From the NCBI RefSeq assembly GCF_037975245.1, contig NC_092562.1:19314054-19378053 (forward strand): DNA of 64,000 nucleotides. Direction: 5' to 3'. Each line of letters starts with the position of its first letter. The stretch's first letter is position 1. Of the stretch, positions 23,753 to 35,702 are shown in pieces. The notes under the pieces are model-generated. The model was not told the DNA's origin and searched no databases. It worked only from the letters and a program-made list of their open reading frames with translations. The translations under genes were made by a program, and so were the position numbers. Source of the stretch: Apostichopus japonicus. Taxonomy: Eukaryota > Echinodermata > Holothuroidea > Aspidochirotida > Stichopodidae.

Positions 23753-25199
23753 ATGTGCTTATAAACAAGTCGATAATTTCAATAATTTTCGTCAAAATAT
23801 AGGACATGTTAGTGAGACTCTGACTCGACAATTACTATTTAATATGATAAGGAATTTAATCTAAATCATCAAAGTTATCGTCGGGCAACATTTTAACAGT
23901 AGAAAGAACACACGCACACATACTGAGCATAATGTAGACAATAATCTGTTTGTTGTGTAAACAATGGGATGTGAAATATCTTGATGGGGAGATGGACCCC
24001 CCCTCCCCTCCTGTTATATTCCCTCACCCTCAAAACTCTCCTGTTTCGAGGCATATTCATGCTCCGATAAGTAATATGTGAAATTACGAGTGAATTAGCG
24101 AAACACTTTCGTGGCGTATTCCACAGTTGCTCAGGTGTTTAGTTTGCTGGGCTATAATTGAAAAGAGTAAAACTCGAATCATGGGTACAATCTACTTTGG
24201 TTCAAATCTGCAAATGGAGTCATAGTATAGAATGCTTTTAAGTTTATGGTAATACACAATTCCATTTTAAACTATTTAGAACAATTAGGAAAGTAACTCC
24301 TCCAAAAAACATTGATTTGCGTGCTTGGTATCTGGTAAAATTAGTCAAAAATTTGTAAAATGTTTTGGGTACGTAATTGCCAATACAATTGTGTACAAAG
24401 ATAGCATGATAGAACGATAGCCTGAAGACTGCAAATCTCACAAGGCCTTTCATTGGAGACTGACATTAACGAGCCTGAAGGTTGTCCAATCAACTTGAAT
24501 TTTATATCAAGAGAGAGAGAGAATGTTGTCTTGTGAGGTAATCCGAAATGAAGTATTGATTTTTATAATAAAGAGGCTTGGAAAAGAAAGACCCCAAATT
24601 GAAGAACGGATTATTATACATTCTGAAATTAAAATGGCGGAAAGAGACTAAAATAGTCAGTATAGTCTTCCTCTTTAAATAAAACGAACCTAAATAGTGT
24701 TAATCACAACTTAAATTTGATGTTAACAAGATGGATTTATCTATCAATGAAAGAAAGAAAGGAGGAAGTTAATCGGATGAACACTGGCTGAAATATGGCG
24801 TAAGAACGTTTAGCTTTTACAGTGTAGTATTTATGATACATTTTGAATGACGTGTGATTGAGGGCGCTTTGCAGGTCGAAGACTGTTGAGAAATTGTAAT
24901 GATCGACCCCTCCGGCTGCTCATAACTGCAACAAATCGACGTACCCCGCCACCCTTATTTGAGGAAAACTTATCGATGACTATTAACAAACAATGGATGG
25001 GACTGACAGCAAGAAAAGGCAATTTTATGTTATTGTCACTCATCCGCGTAAAACATGATATGACATTTTATTAAAGATTTGCATAGTTACTGAGCATTCC
25101 CGATAAACAAATAGGTCAGTTACATATGCACATGATTCAAAAGACGAGGATGAGGGGGAGGGGGTGGCAAATTTAGAGTTTACGATGGATCAAGTATAT
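23753..25199. other. Intergenic, U2: no gene recognised
   Basis: Collinear with U1 6220-7370 and U3 39190-40670, with a C-rich run near 24000 shared with U3 39437. No convincing frame. Confidence 0.5.
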
Positions 25200-25206
25200 G
25201 CCGGGT

Positions 25207-25906
25207 CGCGAATTTGTTTTTCCCAAACAGGTTTGCAATGACCGAGTTTTCAGCCAATCAGATTGCTCGTGACGTCAGCATCAATAATTACCATCGCTTT
25301 GAAGTTCGAAGACATATACTGAGTTACACACTGACACTTGATTGAGTCTAGTTAAGGGGGTTCCCTTCAAACGCCCTAACTTTACTTTTTATGCTTGGAT
25401 TACATGTTGACCTCACTTATGATACATACGCTGCATTCTATTTGGTACGTGTTTACGTGATCCACGATTCGTGAGCCGTTCTATTGAAATCAGAATTCGT
25501 TTCGTGGAATGGGTAGGCCTACAGTAAAAGCAACTTCTAGACGTGAGTTCACTGTGTACAGAGTTATAATACATATAGGGCCTATATAGGCCTACAGCGC
25601 ATGTGTGATGCACCCCGTACGAAACTTTCACTGTGCGATGTTATCGATTGAAGCCTTCACAGAAAACTTCGATCAAAGTAGATCTTACAATACTAGTGTG
25701 CTAAATATGTCTAAACCAATTCCAAAAATATCTAAATATATGTACGAAAAGCTACGGGTAATTTTGAACGGGTATATCTTCGTTGCAACAAATGGATGCA
25801 GAACCTCGAAGTGAATGTTTCTATGGTGATGACGTAACTTTTCCGACCAATCATGAACGACTATTTACGCACACTTGCAAACCTGTTTGGGGAAAAAAAT
25901 TTCGCG
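25207..25906. mobile_element. 700-bp MITE with 32-bp terminal inverted repeats, U2 only
   Basis: The ends CGCGAA... and ...TTCGCG form inverted repeats of 32 bases (25207-25238 and 25875-25906), 29 of which match by eye, with an inner core AAACAGGTTTGCAA. Flanks are GCCGGGT (25200-25206) and GCAGGGT (25907-25913), a 7-bp duplication with one mismatch; the empty U3 site reads GCCGGGT once. Inside each end lie CCAAT and TGACGT motifs (TGACGTCA near 25270, GATGACGTAA near 25828). No transposase frame. Confidence 0.85.
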
Positions 25907-25913
25907 GCAGGGT

Positions 25914-28164
25914 CATTGAATGCGACTCCAGTATAATGATAACCGGTCACCAGCCTGGGTCCTCCCCCTGAAACAAAACCAAAGTTTAGACGTTAAATGG
26001 TGCATTCCGAGGCATATATAGATATGATAAATTAAGTCTGAAAAATTACCTTCAGCATTAACCAAGTTGACCTTTGCGAATAGTGAAATGGGGGTACTGA
26101 GGGTCTGGTTCCCTACCCAATTTTGAAAGGTAAGTTTGTGGGGCCGGGAATTCAGGTTCACCCAACCAAGGCTATACTTCTGAACCTATATGGGTGCTAA
26201 AAGTACGTAACAAAACTCATACATTAATCTGGTTAGAGGCTTATTGTGAACCAATAGTAAATTATCAATTGCTATTATTTTTTTGCAGATTTTATTAGTG
26301 GGGGGGGGGGCAGTGGGGTGAAGGATTCAGTTCAGATTTTATTTGAGGAGGGGTGAAGGATTCAGTGGAGATTTCATTTGGGGGAGGGAGGGGGTAAAGG
26401 ATTCAGTGCAGATTTGGGGTTGCTCACTCTCATTGAGGTTTAGTTTCCGTCTGTGCCATTCTGTGGACAATAAGCAGCTGAATATTTTAGAAAAAGATAC
26501 TGAAGAAGAAAAAATAGAATAAACGTAGTTTTGCACATTTGATTTCTCTACATATGAAATTATTTTGCTCGTTTGCACAGTCTACTCAATATCAGACATT
26601 TGTTTTAATAGCCAGTATACATTTATCTCTACCAACCAATATTGCAGTGGATGAAAAGATTGGTTTGTTTTACAAAGTATACGTATTCCAAAACTTGTGC
26701 CAGAGATTGTTTTCTTACTCTTCTGGTTAAATTAAATTATACTCCTATAATATTATGGACAGGGAGATAGAAGAAGGCGTGGCAGGGTAGGGGTTGGGTA
26801 GGGGTGGGTAGGGGTGGAATAGGGGTGTTTTATTTGATGGTAGATTCAGCCATCGCTCATGATTTACCCTGTCTATTCCTAAATACATCAATGTTTTGTT
26901 CTTGAAAGAGAGGAGGGTAGGGAGGGCAGTAGGGTTGAGGGGGTTGAAACTTGAAAGGAAATAAATCGTTTTAGGCTGCCTGTTATTGGTAAACTTACAA
27001 TCGAGACCCTAACTGTTGGGGAATAATTTTTGTTGCTTTCTTGAGGCGAGTAAATTTAATATTACATCTGTAATAAAGTAGTGTACTGGACAGCGACTGA
27101 ACTTTATTGTAAAACAGGCACATCTTTCAATAAAAATTCGACATATACAGTGAAATCAGTAAACGTACATTGTAATACGAATGATACCTTATCGACTGAC
27201 CACCGACGGCTATTAGCCGTCTATAAAGTCTATCACCGTGGTAATCACCTAACCTAAAATTGTACCCATAAACTATCGGAACTCCATGAAATGAATGTTT
27301 AAGCAGCAGGGTATGAAAACCCGCCCGCTATTTGCCGGTCGCACTTTGTGATCACCAGCATCTGAATATTTCATGTTCAAACGTTTAATGTATCCATAAG
27401 AATACAATACAAAAAGGAGAACAGATCGTAGGCGAAAATTGCCAAATTGGAGAAAACAACCACGTTTGCTCAAAATGTGTCATTTCTAGGGGATAGTTTG
27501 CAAAAAATATCTCTTTGGTAGTTTTATATGTTTTTTTAAAATATTCTTATCTCCTGTCCCAACTGCCTTCTCCTATGTTTCCTTACCAACCCCCCACCAC
27601 TAAGCGTATGTTTGTTAGTTACTTTGTTATAAAAAAATCATCCATTTTTCAGCAGTCTTGTAACTTTTCAAGTAAGGCTATATTAACTGCTTCAAGTAAA
27701 ATGTTTGCACTCCTGCAACACAGGGAATAACTGAAAAGTGGGAAGGGGCAAAACATGTACCTACTCTTCTTTCTAAAGTGGGGTGGGGAGCTTCACTCCA
27801 CCCTCCCCTGATTATGACACTGCTTATACACTAGAGTTTCAATTTTAACAGTATGTAACATAGACAGTGGTTACATAAGAAGCATGTAAGCTATTTGACC
27901 CTTTTTTAATATGTTCATATTCTTTAATTTAGTGCAAACTAATGTAAGGTTCACTTCAATATCATTGGCATATGTCCCGGACGATTATAGCCTTCAAGGA
28001 AGGCCGCCAACGAACCGGATCCTTCACACGGCTATTCTGAACGTCAAAAGGACGAATATCTATAGGTCCTAATACTCTTTGCTGTGATCCAACAGTTATA
28101 AACATAGGTTACATTTTCTGTCTTAGCTTTACACTTAGAAGTTTGTTAACTGGTAACTTGGTAT
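25914..28164. other. Intergenic, U2: minisatellites and a large deletion junction
   Basis: Holds the GAAGGATTC array (26286-26420) and the G-rich array (26776-26828). At about 26957 the sequence jumps from the equivalent of U1 8480 to the equivalent of U1 10800 through about 50 bases of unrelated filler, so about 2.3 kb is missing. The rest is collinear with U1 10800-11900. Confidence 0.6.
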
Positions 28165-28482
28165 ATGAGAAAGACGGACTTGGAATTGGATCCCAAAGAC
28201 TCAGTCTTGGCGATAGAACTGTTAGAAATTATCTTTGACCACCATGTTCGCAAAATAGTACTAAACTGTGCACAATATACGGTATTAAGAAACGAAGTAG
28301 CCTATAAGCATTTCTTTCTCGCGGTATTGTGTTTACAGCTATACGTAAAAAAAAGACCTCCTTTCGGAAATGCATGTACATTGTACGTCCATCTTCGTTG
28401 GGTGCAGATATTTTTTAAGAAGATACAAGAAAATAGGGCACTAATATATATATATATCATATGTCATAATAGGTTATTTTAG
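28165..28482 (+). other. Small ORF (105 codons) shared by all units, function unknown
   Basis: Opens MRKTDLELDPKDSV, then LLEIIFDHHV and YTVLRNEVAYKHF. The same frame is seen in U3 (45116-45352, different end), U4 (61972-62208, different end) and U1 (11912-12094, shifted by one lost base). It lies about 1.7 kb beyond the 3' end of each TRIM gene on the opposite strand. The sequence looks protein-like but ends in the TA microsatellite, and each unit ends it differently. I recognise no domain; it may be an old gene or transposon exon that is decaying. Confidence 0.25.
28444..28457. repeat. Short TA microsatellite, U2
   Basis: Only about seven TA units, against about 39 at the same site in U3. 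Confidence 0.8.
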
Positions 28483-28768
28483 ATGAAAGAACATAATAAA
28501 GAAAGAGTTGAAATCCAGAAATTATCTGTAATGATATATACCACATTGTATCACAAAGTCAATATTGCTTATACCCAAGGAATAATACGCCAACCTTGTC
28601 TAGAAAATGTGTTAGGCTGCAAGTATTTATTCATAACGAATGAACATACTGATATTAACGTAAATTAATCCCTATATAGGAAGACAGTCTTTGTGATGGA
28701 TATATTAAGATATGGAGATAAACTTAGTAGAAACTAATTATTGTTTCAATATGTAATTTCTATAAGCG

Positions 28769-30968
28769 CTATGCAGGTACTAGTCCGTAAGTATACATTT
28801 TCCCCGAACTATCGGTAACTATCATGAGCTTCTCCTCCCCATCTACTACGGATGTGGTAATGCACGATGCGTAGTCATCAACGGACATTGATGTAAGTAA
28901 TTGCCGACCATCTCGACTGTATTGTGTTAGCACAGTGTTCCGCTCCATATCATCATCCCACAACACGTAGATGAACCCTCCCGTACCTATGCACACACTG
29001 TAAGGTTTTACGTTAGCTCCACTTAGATTTGGTTTGGTGAATTCATACACCACCTTACTCCCTGAAGCCACCATGGTAACTGCATATGGGGTCCTACCAA
29101 CATAGTCACAGATCAGAAGATTACTGTCGTGGACAGTGATATCACATGATCCACTGATTATATCAGGTAGTACTATGGTGTGACTGTAATTCAGCTGGTA
29201 ATCAAAGACATACACTTCTCTGCTGTAAGTACCAACAATTATTTGATTCTTGGCGGGATTCGTGGTAACAGACCGCACAAACGTACCCCAGGCTGGCCAC
29301 GTCTGAACCATATCACTGATGTTCTTCTTTTGGTAAGAAGAGTCAGAAATATTATAAATACCGATTTCATCCGGTATGCAAACTGTAATGACATTGAACC
29401 CTGACAAATTACAACAGTAACGCTCTGGCCGAACCCTAAATCTCTTATTTCTATGTAAGACATTCTGATTTAATATTTCTCCTTTCATGTTAGTGACAGT
29501 GATGTGTGATTTATCTTTTGATACCACACCAGTCATAACGATATTACCATCGCTACTACTTGTCATACCGGTGATCCCGTAACCTTTAGCTTTGATTCCC
29601 GCAACAACAACAACTGACTCTGCGCTTTCTGTGATGACAACTTTATCAGGTGCAACTTTTGTTATATCACTGATGACAAAATCAGATAAAGATTCTAACT
29701 CTGGATATTCTTGTTTCATTTCTTCGATCATAGGTTCACTGGCTGCTCTGATGTCTGGGACACACTGTGCGTCTGTCCAATCGTCATTGCATGCAAGAAT
29801 GGTAGAAGACGTTGCTGATAAGTTTTCAAACCGTTTAATAAGTTGCTTACATTTACTTAGTATTTCTTCACATTCGTTTTTGTTTTGACTTGTAAGAACA
29901 TCTTTAGCTGTTGTCAAGGTCTTGAAATTACTATCTAAGTCCCGGAGTTTTATTCAAGAATTCACCCTCGTTTACCTTACAATTGTCCTTAAATTCTTCC
30001 AATTCCTGGTCATATTTTACATCGGTAGTTGTCATATTTTCTTCATGTTTCATGATCAATCGGTTAATTTCCTCTTCATGTTTAACTGTCATTTCACGTT
30101 TTTCACATCCTCTTCTATTTTCTATGTCAGCAGCTCCTTTTTCACGTTGATCGCTACATTCGGCAAGTTTATCTTTTATTTTCTTTGCCTGTTCCTCGTG
30201 TTGACTTATCAACAATGATGTCTTTTTTATAGCATTCTCACTCAATTTTACTAGCGCCATTTGAACCTTCTCGGGTAACGCATATAGTTTATTTTTGTGC
30301 TTGCTTAGTTCCGCGAGGTTCCGATTCAGTAATGTCCTTTCTTTCTTGGCAAGATGAGTCATATCTATGAGATCATGACCTTTGTGCTGACTGTGAGTGC
30401 AGACTAAGCAAACCGGTTCATTTTGGCATGTACCACAGCACAATTTGGCTGGTTCTTTGATATGAAAATGGCACCTGGGATCTTCCGTCATTGCAGCTAT
30501 TTTCTCCATGGTCAGATTCTTAGCTGCCATATTTTCCAATTTCAGAGTGCTTGGTTGGTGATCAGTAAACATTCTATTACTGATATGAACCTTGTAACAT
30601 TCATCGCATAAAAAATCTCTACATTTAAAACAGTAAGCGGAACATACCACATCCTTTGAACAGCTCACACACTGCTTCAAATCTTTCTTTTCCAATGATT
30701 TACGCAGTTCTATGAACTCGAGCATACTCTTCATATGAAAATCAGTCTTAAAGCCGTCCAATCCATCCTCTGGTATACAACATCGCTGTTTACAAAGTGG
30801 ACATTCAATTGTCCCATCATGGCTGGCTTGAATAACTGTTCGCAAGCAATCGTTACAGTATCGATGAAGACATGGTAACAGTTTCGGCTCATTAAATTGA
30901 TCCAAACAAACAGAGCACATGAAAAAGTTTTCTGTCAGGTCTTCTATGAAAGGGTTCCTAGTAGCCAT
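28769..30968 (-). pseudogene. TRIM-like gene copy C, frameshifted between coiled coil and propeller
   Basis: Two consecutive frames match the 731-aa protein: 30968 to 29931 (345 residues, RING, both B-boxes and most of the coiled coil) and 29917 to 28769 (end of coiled coil plus propeller). Against copy D, the stretch around 29938-29956 carries one extra base. After about residue 337 translation leaves the frame and stops after a few foreign residues. All zinc ligands are intact. Total length is four bases longer than B: the frameshift base plus one extra codon in a propeller loop near 29285. The downstream half has no other stop, so the break looks recent. Either a pseudogene, a propeller-less RING/B-box protein, or an assembly error. 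An AATAAA on the minus strand at 28626-28631 is a possible poly(A) signal. About 160 bp of 3' flank present in B and D is missing here. Confidence 0.88.
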
Positions 30969-31139
30969 GTTGACGAAGGTCGTAAACTCTCACTTGAAAA
31001 ACACTGTACTCAGTTACGTCACAATCTGTGAAAGAGTTCATGAAAAGAAAAGGAAAGGGTTAAGCAATTTATTATTTATCCCTGTATTTCATAAAATATG
31101 AATGGAAATACGAACATACATGCATAGCCCATTCAAAAT
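30969..31139 (-). promoter_or_regulatory. 5' flank of TRIM copy C with CRE/ATF-like site
   Basis: TTACGTCA at 31014-31021, 45 bases upstream of the ATG. The flank is as well preserved as those of the intact copies although the gene is frameshifted. Confidence 0.33.
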
Positions 31140-33715
31140 GGTCTAGCCACAGAAGTGCTAAAGTATTTCTGGCCAGTGTTCAACCCGTCCTTTATCTCCA
31201 AACTTTTGGAGAAGGTTTTGTATGCACGACTTGGGCGACACTAGCATACCAATGCCCTTCACAAACAGTTTGGACTTCAGGACGTTGCATCGAAGTAGTT
31301 TGAGTCAATATCTGTCCAACCGATTTCAAACAGTTTGCATTAATATCGAGCTTTCGGAACCATTACCTCTAGAGTTTGGCGTTGCACAGGGATCCGTGCT
31401 TTTGCTTCAAGCTATTCACTATGTACACAATCGTACATAGTCACAGCTTGAATTACCATGTCTATACGGATGACACACACATTTACCTTCATTCAAGCCT
31501 TTTAATTAATATCTCTGCTGGTAGATGTGTTTTGGAGAATATTGAATATTGCCTTTTTGATATCAAATAGTGGTTGACAAGCAATAAACTCAAACTGAAT
31601 GGTGACAAGATTGAAGTAATCATAACCATAATCTGAAAAACCTTCCCGATGTATTGTTGAGGGTGGAAGGAGTATCGATTAAATCCGTATTAGAAAGTCA
31701 AAACTTGGAGTTTATCTTGATACAGCTCTTAATATGGATGCACATGAAAACCATATTTTTAATCTCTCTGAACACAGTTCTGGACAGAGCACTTAAATCA
31801 CCCTTTAATATGTGCTATCGTTGTGGTTCTACATGTAGGGGAATATCAGTAGTAACTGCAGTCGGTTAATAGTCTGTTTTAATGTATTAAAGTTCTTACT
31901 CAATTTAATCAGGCTTAAAGATTAAACTTGATTAAGTTGACTAATCATTGTACCAGCACACAACTGACTTACATAGCCCACCTGTTAGTATTAAGAGCTC
32001 TTGTGCTCTATGAGATACATGGATCCACATACCACATGTGAAATTTATCAAAGGTTTGATTTTTTTATGCTTTAATACTTTGACCTCTGCTGAGCTCAAG
32101 TAACCTTTGACCTCCACTGTAAACACCGTACCATTTTTACTCAAGGTGGGGCCACATACCAAGTTCATCGAAGTTTTGATTCGTTTAGTTTGTAAGGTAT
32201 TCAGACTTTGACCTCTGCAGAAAACCCTTCGGTTATTAAAGTCAATGAAGGGTTCCACATATCGATTATTAAATACATCCAAGTTCTACTTTTGGGGTTC
32301 AACCGTTTTAACAAGGTTTTCAGACTTTAACCTCTGTTGACCTCAAGTGACTATTAACCTTCACAAAAAAACAATAGGGTTGATTCACTCAATAAGGTGG
32401 ATTCAAACACCAGGAACGCAGTAAACCCAAGCTTTAATTTTGATCGTGTATACAAGGTTTTCAAAATGTGACCTCTGGTCAACTCAAATAAGATTTTGTG
32501 CTTGTACTTGCTTTGTTATCAGCAAAGAATACAGATCACAAATGACCTTTGACTTCCTCAGCTAACAATATGATTCTTCTACTTAAAAGGCGCATCCACG
32601 TATCTCATTGGAGTTCACCCACTGTACAGTTCTTGAGTTATCGTGTTTGCAAACCAAGGTGCCATACACATACACAACCATCATCATCGCAAAGATTCCT
32701 TTCGCCTTCGGAGGACAAACTAAAACGAATGACAGCGAATGACCAAATGACAATTGACTTTGTACAGGGTTAATCATCATTCGCGAATGACAGCGAATAA
32801 CAGCGAATGACAACGAAGGACAGTGGTGAGAAGAGATAGAATGATTAACGGAGTGGAGTAAATGCGGTTATTGGTTTTTCTGCGCAAAAATGAATTAAGG
32901 GAAATCGCATGTAACGTGGTTGCAGGGTTTTGGTGTAATTTACGGATAGAAACCACAGGGAAAGTTTTTGTGTGAGAATGCACCCCCCACCCTAATTTTT
33001 TTACAGCAACAATTTTTTTCAAGTCCCCTAAGTTCACGGGGTAAAATCCCACAGGGCAAGCCAAACATCTTGCTCAAGAATTTCCGAAAACACCGGTCAC
33101 AGTCGCAAAATGTCAACTCGGATTTTTGCCCGATTTTGGGGGGAAAATTTCCGCTAGGGGGCGCCCCCTTCCATACGCCACTGTTACGGAGTAGCTCCAT
33201 AACTGGCGCAAATTTTCTCCCTTTCCAGTCCCTTTTGCACCCCCCCCCCCACCTAAAAAAAAAATCATTTTTTTTTTTTCATAGAAATGTCCAATATAAG
33301 GACTCTTCCTGAAATTTTTAGCTGTTTCAAGATTATAGTATTGTTAGTTTCTAACAATTAACATCGGAAAAATGACGTTAAATTTACTTTTTTAAATCAG
33401 ACTTACAATTTCGCTTACTATAAGGTGCGTTTATATCATGTCCGTACTTTACTATATCTGTAAGCCACGCACTTAGCGTCCACTCGGTTTGCGTGGCTTA
33501 TACCAACGAAGTCTGAACTGTGATATCCGGTTGAAGCAAATGTCTATGCTGTTATTCACTGTCATTCGTTTTAGTCAATGCAATTTTTTAGTGTGTACAA
33601 CATATTGTCATTCGTTATGTGTAACGCAATTGTCATTCGTTTTAGTAACACCCGCCTTTGGCAAGGAATGAAAAAATGAATGACAACAAATCAATCAATA
33701 AATCATTGATTAAAA
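31140..33715 (+). mobile_element. CR1-like LINE 3' half, unit U3, interrupted by a DNA element at 32712-33652
   Basis: This is the clearest RT remnant. It holds LEFGVAQGSVL near 31370-31395, a catalytic-type motif HVYTDDTHIYLH around 31460-31490, and further RT-like sequence (SNKLKLNGDKIEVI) near 31580-31625, in different frames with stops. Repeats with TTTGACCTC follow at about 32025-32560. The terminal hairpin is split: its left arm ends at 32711 and its right side resumes at 33653, with a different transposon between. Confidence 0.78.
32712..33652. mobile_element. 0.94-kb TIR element inside LINE tail, U3 only
   Basis: It interrupts the LINE hairpin. The 16-base inverted repeat ACTAAAACGAATGACA lies at 32719-32734 and, reversed, at 33631-33646. 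Further GAATGACA copies recur inside both ends (about 32735-32820 and 33555-33615). The flanks CGCCTTCGG (32703-32711) and CGCCTTTGG (33653-33661) look like an 8- to 9-bp target duplication. The interior has GC-rich, C- and T-homopolymer sequence and no transposase. Confidence 0.78.
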
Positions 33716-34304
33716 GAAATGCATACGTTTTATTTTGCGTGTAGAGCTATACTGAGTTTTCAGAGTATTTCTAAATGAGAATAGTAATGACAATTAACTA
33801 TGGTCAATAAAACTTAACTATCTTTAGCTAGTAGTGTTGAATTATACATACATAGCATCAGATATAAACCTACCATTGTGCTAGCCTCGTTGCGAAACAG
33901 TATAGTCCTCTGCATGTTCGACGTTAAATAGGGAATCCAATTAATGCAACTAATGTGAGCAATAAGATCAAAACTAATCCATCATTCTTCGCATAAGTAA
34001 TGTCATTTGAAACATAACAACATTTTGATAGAACTGTACAAAATGTCCAATCCAAATGGCCCTATATGATTTCCATATTTTAAAACCTCTCCCTTATCAT
34101 AACTACATGCATGACATCAAAAGCGTAGCATGATTTTCAGCTAAATGACTGTGATACTTGGGCAGCCTATACCTCCGCGGCAGCTGTATATAGATATAGA
34201 ACGGTTGATTCAACAACTAATCGTACCAATTATGATGTTCTTTTCCTCGTGATCTCTAAAAGCACCAACCTTTTTTATAATCTTCTGATCAGCATATGCC
34301 GTTT
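33716..34304. other. Intergenic, U3: no gene recognised
   Basis: Collinear with U1 1701-2320. Confidence 0.5.
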
Positions 34305-34560
34305 TGTATGTATGTATGTATGTATGTATGTATATTAGATCCTCCTGCAAGCAGGAACTCGCGAAGAAGCCGCATTGGCTTATCAAAGCCGCAAGCTGAC
34401 CGAAGTCAGTCTCTTACATTCATATTTAACGTCCATGATTATGAATTGTTAATTGTTAACAACTCTGTAACTGGACGACATACATTAATCTGGGAGTGAC
34501 TCGAACCGGGGACCTTATGATTGAAAGGCACCGGCGCTAACCACTGAGCTAACACTCCAC
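34305..34560 (-). mobile_element. tRNA-derived SINE, U3 only
   Basis: On the minus strand it starts GTGGAGTGTTAGCTCAG. It has an A-box-like TTAGCTCAGTGGTTA (34538-34552) and a B box GGTTCGAGTCA (34497-34507), then a tRNA-unrelated body and an (ATAC)n tail at 34305-34334. The other units lack it: their CCGTTTTTCCTC is uninterrupted. A short T-run is the only visible target duplication. Confidence 0.85.
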
Positions 34561-34865
34561 TTTTTCCTCAACGTATGACTGCATATATAATCTATTGCAT
34601 GAGTGAATAGAGATATAGAGTGACAGAAAGTGGCAAATTACCAATATAATTTCCCAGCTGCTTCGAGAAATGAAACACATGTAACTCCACTGTAAACTGG
34701 GTTGTCACGCAATGCAGTCTGTGGATAGTTTCAACTCCCTGGTCAGAGATTTAACCTGTGTAAGCGCTATAACCTCTTCTGTCAATTTGCCGTATCATGC
34801 TGTAACCTTTGCTGTTTACGTATATTACTTACGTAGATATAAACAGAGTCGAATCTTTCCGGAGG

Positions 34866-35653
34866 AAAATTTGCACAGGGTAGCGATAGCTCCCACTAGC
34901 CGCCATGATGGAAAATGGGAAATATGGAGACTAACGACGTAATACATGGCCGAATAATACCGAACATTCACGAAGTGAATTAAACGTGAGATCTAATAAT
35001 AGATTGAATCTGCCACGTGCTTTTGTCGACATTTCGGACTTTCGGCAGTTGTTCATTTATTTTCAGGGGTGTGTTATGTTGATAGATTCTTAACTTTCAA
35101 TTTCAAATCAATTAAGTATCTTTTGAATGACTTTGTAGATGGTTTTGTTCAATAATGTTTAACTTCTGTCCCGGGACTTCTATATCTGCAACAAGTACCG
35201 TGTGATAAAGGATGTTTTATTCACTCAGAGATTTGATACTATTATTAGGGGGGTGCACTATTGGAATGATGAAAACTTGATTCGACGGGGGGATCATATA
35301 AGAGAGTTACTTCAAGCTAGGGACTATGGGTGTGACTTTTCTTATTGCCTCAGGTAAAATAAAGGCAGTTTTTGGCACATTCTTTGTTAATCCAAGCTTA
35401 TTGCCTCAGGTTGATTTGCTCAGCATGCAGTTTCCCATTATCGTAGGCCCTAAACTAAATAACTGAATTGCGTTTACTCTATATTTTATATTTGCTGAAG
35501 AAAAGATTGCTCACTGTCAATAAACACATAATAAACCTTATACAATTAAATACATACATGACGCACGTGTCCGAGTACAACACCAAATATTAACATCCAT
35601 CGGTTCACCTTCGGTTAACTTCGGTAAATTCCGTAAATATCTAGAAATTGTTA
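34866..35653. mobile_element. 0.8-kb insertion between 50-bp direct repeats, U3 only
   Basis: About 790 bases absent from U1, U2 and U4. They are flanked by two near-identical copies of a host segment of about 50 bases ending in AAACAGAGTCG...GGAGG (34816-34865 and 35653-35702). The repeat is too long for a normal target duplication. The inside holds a 64-codon open stretch without ATG (35163-35354) that ends at a GT consensus; see findings. Element class unknown. Confidence 0.5.
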
Positions 35654-35702
35654 TTACGTATATTATTTACGTAGATATAAACAGAGTCGGATCTTTTCGG
35701 AG

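Noticed and set aside
32940-33312. Frames of 86-114 codons on both strands inside the U3 TIR element
   Set aside because: They come from homopolymer-rich, GC-rich non-autonomous transposon sequence and resemble no transposase.
34490-34560. Possible functional tRNA gene on the minus strand
   Set aside because: The A and B boxes are good, but the body continues into tRNA-unrelated sequence with an (ATAC)n tail and the 3' acceptor half is absent; a SINE fits better.
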